This document shows positions 62,474 through 64,000 of a stretch of DNA of 64,000 bases, piece after piece. Under the pieces are notes generated by a model. That model did not search any database. It worked only from the letters and a program-made list of their open reading frames with translations, and was not told the DNA's origin. Where the stretch lies: contig CALXLB010000044.1 in NCBI GenBank assembly GCA_944389085.1, positions 1 to 64,000 of the forward strand. The letters are read 5' to 3'. The stretch's first letter is position 1. The number at the start of each line of letters is the position of its first letter. A program made the translations under genes and the position numbers. This stretch comes from an uncultured Spirochaetaceae bacterium (GTDB lineage Bacteria > Spirochaetota > Spirochaetia > Sphaerochaetales > Sphaerochaetaceae).

Positions 62474-63295
62474 ATGCATTGCATCGTACCTGAAGCTGAG
62501 GAAATCCTCGACAAAGAGTATCCTGTTCTTGATCATGGTTTTGTACGCCTCGTTGATTATCTTGGTTCTGATCAGCGCATTGTGCAGAGTGCCAGAGTAA
62601 GCTATGGAGAAGGTACCAAGACTTACAGACAGGATAAGGGGCTTATCAATTACTTGATGAGGAATGATCATACATCGCCTTTTGAACAGGTCGTATTCAC
62701 ATTCCATGTGAAAATGCCGATTTTCGTTGCACGCCAGTGGACAAGGCATCGTACAGCCCGCATGAATGAGATTTCAGGCCGATACTCTGTAATGAAAGAT
62801 GAAGTATATATCCCAGCGGCAGAGAATATTGCTCTTCAGAGCGAAGATAACAAGCAGGGAAGAGCTTCAGAACCAGTTGATGCAGAGACTGCAAAGAAAA
62901 TCCAGAGCATTATGGCCTCTGATGCAGAGCGTGCTTTCGAGAATTATCACCAGATGCTTGATATGGGGATTGCCCGTGAGATTTCCCGTATCGATCTTCC
63001 TCTTTCTCTTTATACAGAGTTCTATTGGGAGATAGATCTTCATAATCTTTTCCATTTCCTCAAGCTCAGACTGGATAATCATGCACAGTTTGAGATCAGG
63101 CAGTATGCTATCGTCATGCTTGAGATGATCCGCCGCGTCTGTCCTATCGCAACAGAGGCTTTTGAGAACCACAAGCTCAAAGGAAGAAGCTTCTCAGGCC
63201 GTGAGATGGATGCTATCAAGGCTATGCTCCGCGGAGAGGAATGCCCTCTCGAGAAGAGAGAGAAGGAGATTTTCCTGGAGAAGCTAAATAAGTGA
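62474..63295 (+). CDS. thyX: Flavin-dependent thymidylate synthase
   Basis: 273 aa. Makes dTMP using FAD and methylene-tetrahydrofolate without ThyA. The signature RHRTARMNEISGRYS (RHRxxSxNExSxRYS with Ala for the first Ser) is present, after WTRH, and DLHNLFHFLKLRLD matches the conserved DLxNLxHFLxLR stretch. AAGGAGA precedes the ATG. Length slightly longer than the core family (about 220), with extra N- and C-terminal helices, as is common in spirochaetes. Overlaps the convergent hydrolase gene by 12 bases. Confidence 0.95.
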   Translation: MHCIVPEAEEILDKEYPVLDHGFVRLVDYLGSDQRIVQSARVSYGEGTKTYRQDKGLINYLMRNDHTSPFEQVVFTFHVKMPIFVARQWTRHRTARMNEISGRYSVMKDEVYIPAAENIALQSEDNKQGRASEPVDAETAKKIQSIMASDAERAFENYHQMLDMGIAREISRIDLPLSLYTEFYWEIDLHNLFHFLKLRLDNHAQFEIRQYAIVMLEMIRRVCPIATEAFENHKLKGRSFSGREMDAIKAMLRGEECPLEKREKEIFLEKLNK

Positions 63296-63958
63296 GTTCT
63301 CTCCTGTGAAATTGCTGATGAGTATATCTGCAATCTTCTCTGATCCATCGATGTAGGATGAGTGACTCTCTCCAGGGAGGATGAGAAGACGGGAAGATGG
63401 AATGGAGGATGCTATGAACTTAGTATCCTCTTCTTTTATCATGTCATTCTCACCTGCAGTTATCAGTGCAGGAACTTTGATCTTCTCCAGATCTTCTTTC
63501 GTTATTCTGGGTTCCGTCGCTATCATCCTGGCTTTCGGATCGGGCTGGAATACAGACAGTTTTCTGTAGCCAAGTCTGTAAAAGAATTTAAGTCCTTTGG
63601 GATTTGAATTTGCTCCGCTTGCAGCGATGGCACTTACACTGTCTGGATGAGTATAGGCAAGAATAAGAGCCGCAATGCCTCCGTCGGAAAAGCCATAGAC
63701 GATTGGTTTGTCGAGTTCCAGAAGGATAATGAATCGGTAAACATCATCAGCAATGAGATCATAGTGAAGCGGTACATTCTTGCCGCTCTCACCGTGACAG
63801 CGGGAATCGATTCTGTATACCGTGAAATGTTTTTCAAGCAGAGGCAGAGCAGTCTCGAATATTGAGATATCCTCTCCGCTTCCGTGCAGCATTATAAGTG
63901 GTATGCCGCTTCCCGATATTTCGTAATGTAGCCTTACTTTACCGTTTTCCAGAAACAT
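63284..63958 (-). CDS. Alpha/beta hydrolase
   Basis: 224 aa from ATG 63958 (MFLENGKVRLHYE). Oxyanion region HGSGED, nucleophile elbow GFSDGG, Asp in TAGENDMI and His in GESHSSY are in order. Small esterase/peroxidase-type fold; substrate unknown. A start 18 bases further upstream is possible. The gene ends inside the thyX 3' end on the opposite strand. Confidence 0.85.
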   Translation of the reverse strand: MFLENGKVRLHYEISGSGIPLIMLHGSGEDISIFETALPLLEKHFTVYRIDSRCHGESGKNVPLHYDLIADDVYRFIILLELDKPIVYGFSDGGIAALILAYTHPDSVSAIAASGANSNPKGLKFFYRLGYRKLSVFQPDPKARMIATEPRITKEDLEKIKVPALITAGENDMIKEEDTKFIASSIPSSRLLILPGESHSSYIDGSEKIADILISNFTGENSLI

Positions 63959-64000
63959 ATCTTGATTATAACGCAAAACATGGCATCTTTCCTCGGGTTG

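Noticed and set aside
1-64000. CRISPR arrays, tRNA or rRNA genes, insertion sequences
   Set aside because: No regularly spaced repeats, no cloverleaf-like or rRNA-like stretches and no transposase motifs were seen.

Overview
The window reads as chromosomal DNA of a host-associated spirochaete, with Sphaerochaetaceae or Treponemataceae the best guess. Four markers point there: EF-G of the spirochaete/mitochondrial type (G1 loop with Ser instead of Ala), a PheS/PheT pair of archaeal/eukaryotic size (512 and 566 aa), a CarD-IspD-IspF cluster, and many lipoproteins with relaxed lipoboxes. Coding density is high, genes often overlap by a few bases, and no tRNA, rRNA, IS element or CRISPR array is visible.

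Layout. 1-10 kb is an accessory/defence-like segment: a decayed DUF4143 ATPase, a small LPD28-like protein, an AIPR-family gene with a homopolymer frameshift, a PLD/DEAH-helicase/DUF3427 protein, a lipoprotein, a Vsr-like endonuclease, a lipase-like hydrolase and a MATE exporter. 10-10.6 kb holds a 23-aa holin-like toxin with a convergent antisense RNA; a second copy sits at 36.1 kb. 10.6-18 kb is biosynthetic: an E2-like protein, metY-metA (acetyl route to methionine) and argC-J-B-D. 18-26.5 kb carries an orphan pair of Opp/Dpp ATPases, an amber-interrupted MATE gene, an Hpt-like protein, a LysR/cupin divergent pair and two more MATE genes. 26.5-36 kb is metabolic: split purH (PurO-like plus AICAR transformylase), an aminotransferase, a membrane pyrophosphatase, a phosphatase, a flavoprotein and malic enzyme.

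36-43.6 kb contains the second toxin/antitoxin copy, an unassigned structured RNA with its own promoter and terminator, a GH4 glycosidase divergent from an AraC regulator, a TRIC channel, AlaX, a VTT protein and purB. 43.6-46.3 kb is the purine block hpt-PRT-purA-purB, with a strongly structured RNA segment between purA and purB. 46.3-52.1 kb holds a flavin reductase, a fused E1 alpha-beta dehydrogenase and pheST. 52.2-53.4 kb is a tandem duplication of a lipoprotein unit; each copy has a poly-C tract at codon 34, in frame in copy 1 and out of frame in copy 2. 53.4-64 kb is housekeeping: trx, a lipoprotein, a HIT protein, fusA, a RecA/KaiC-like P-loop protein, carD-ispD-ispF, malQ-rsmE-thyX and a hydrolase.

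The most interesting material is the duplicated type I toxin-antitoxin module, the poly-C lipoprotein pair, the orphan structured RNA at 36.3-36.6 kb, the purA-purB RNA element, and the helicase/AIPR/Vsr cluster. Four interrupted genes (ATPase, AIPR, MATE, lipoprotein 2) show that the accessory parts are decaying or switching while the housekeeping genes are intact.
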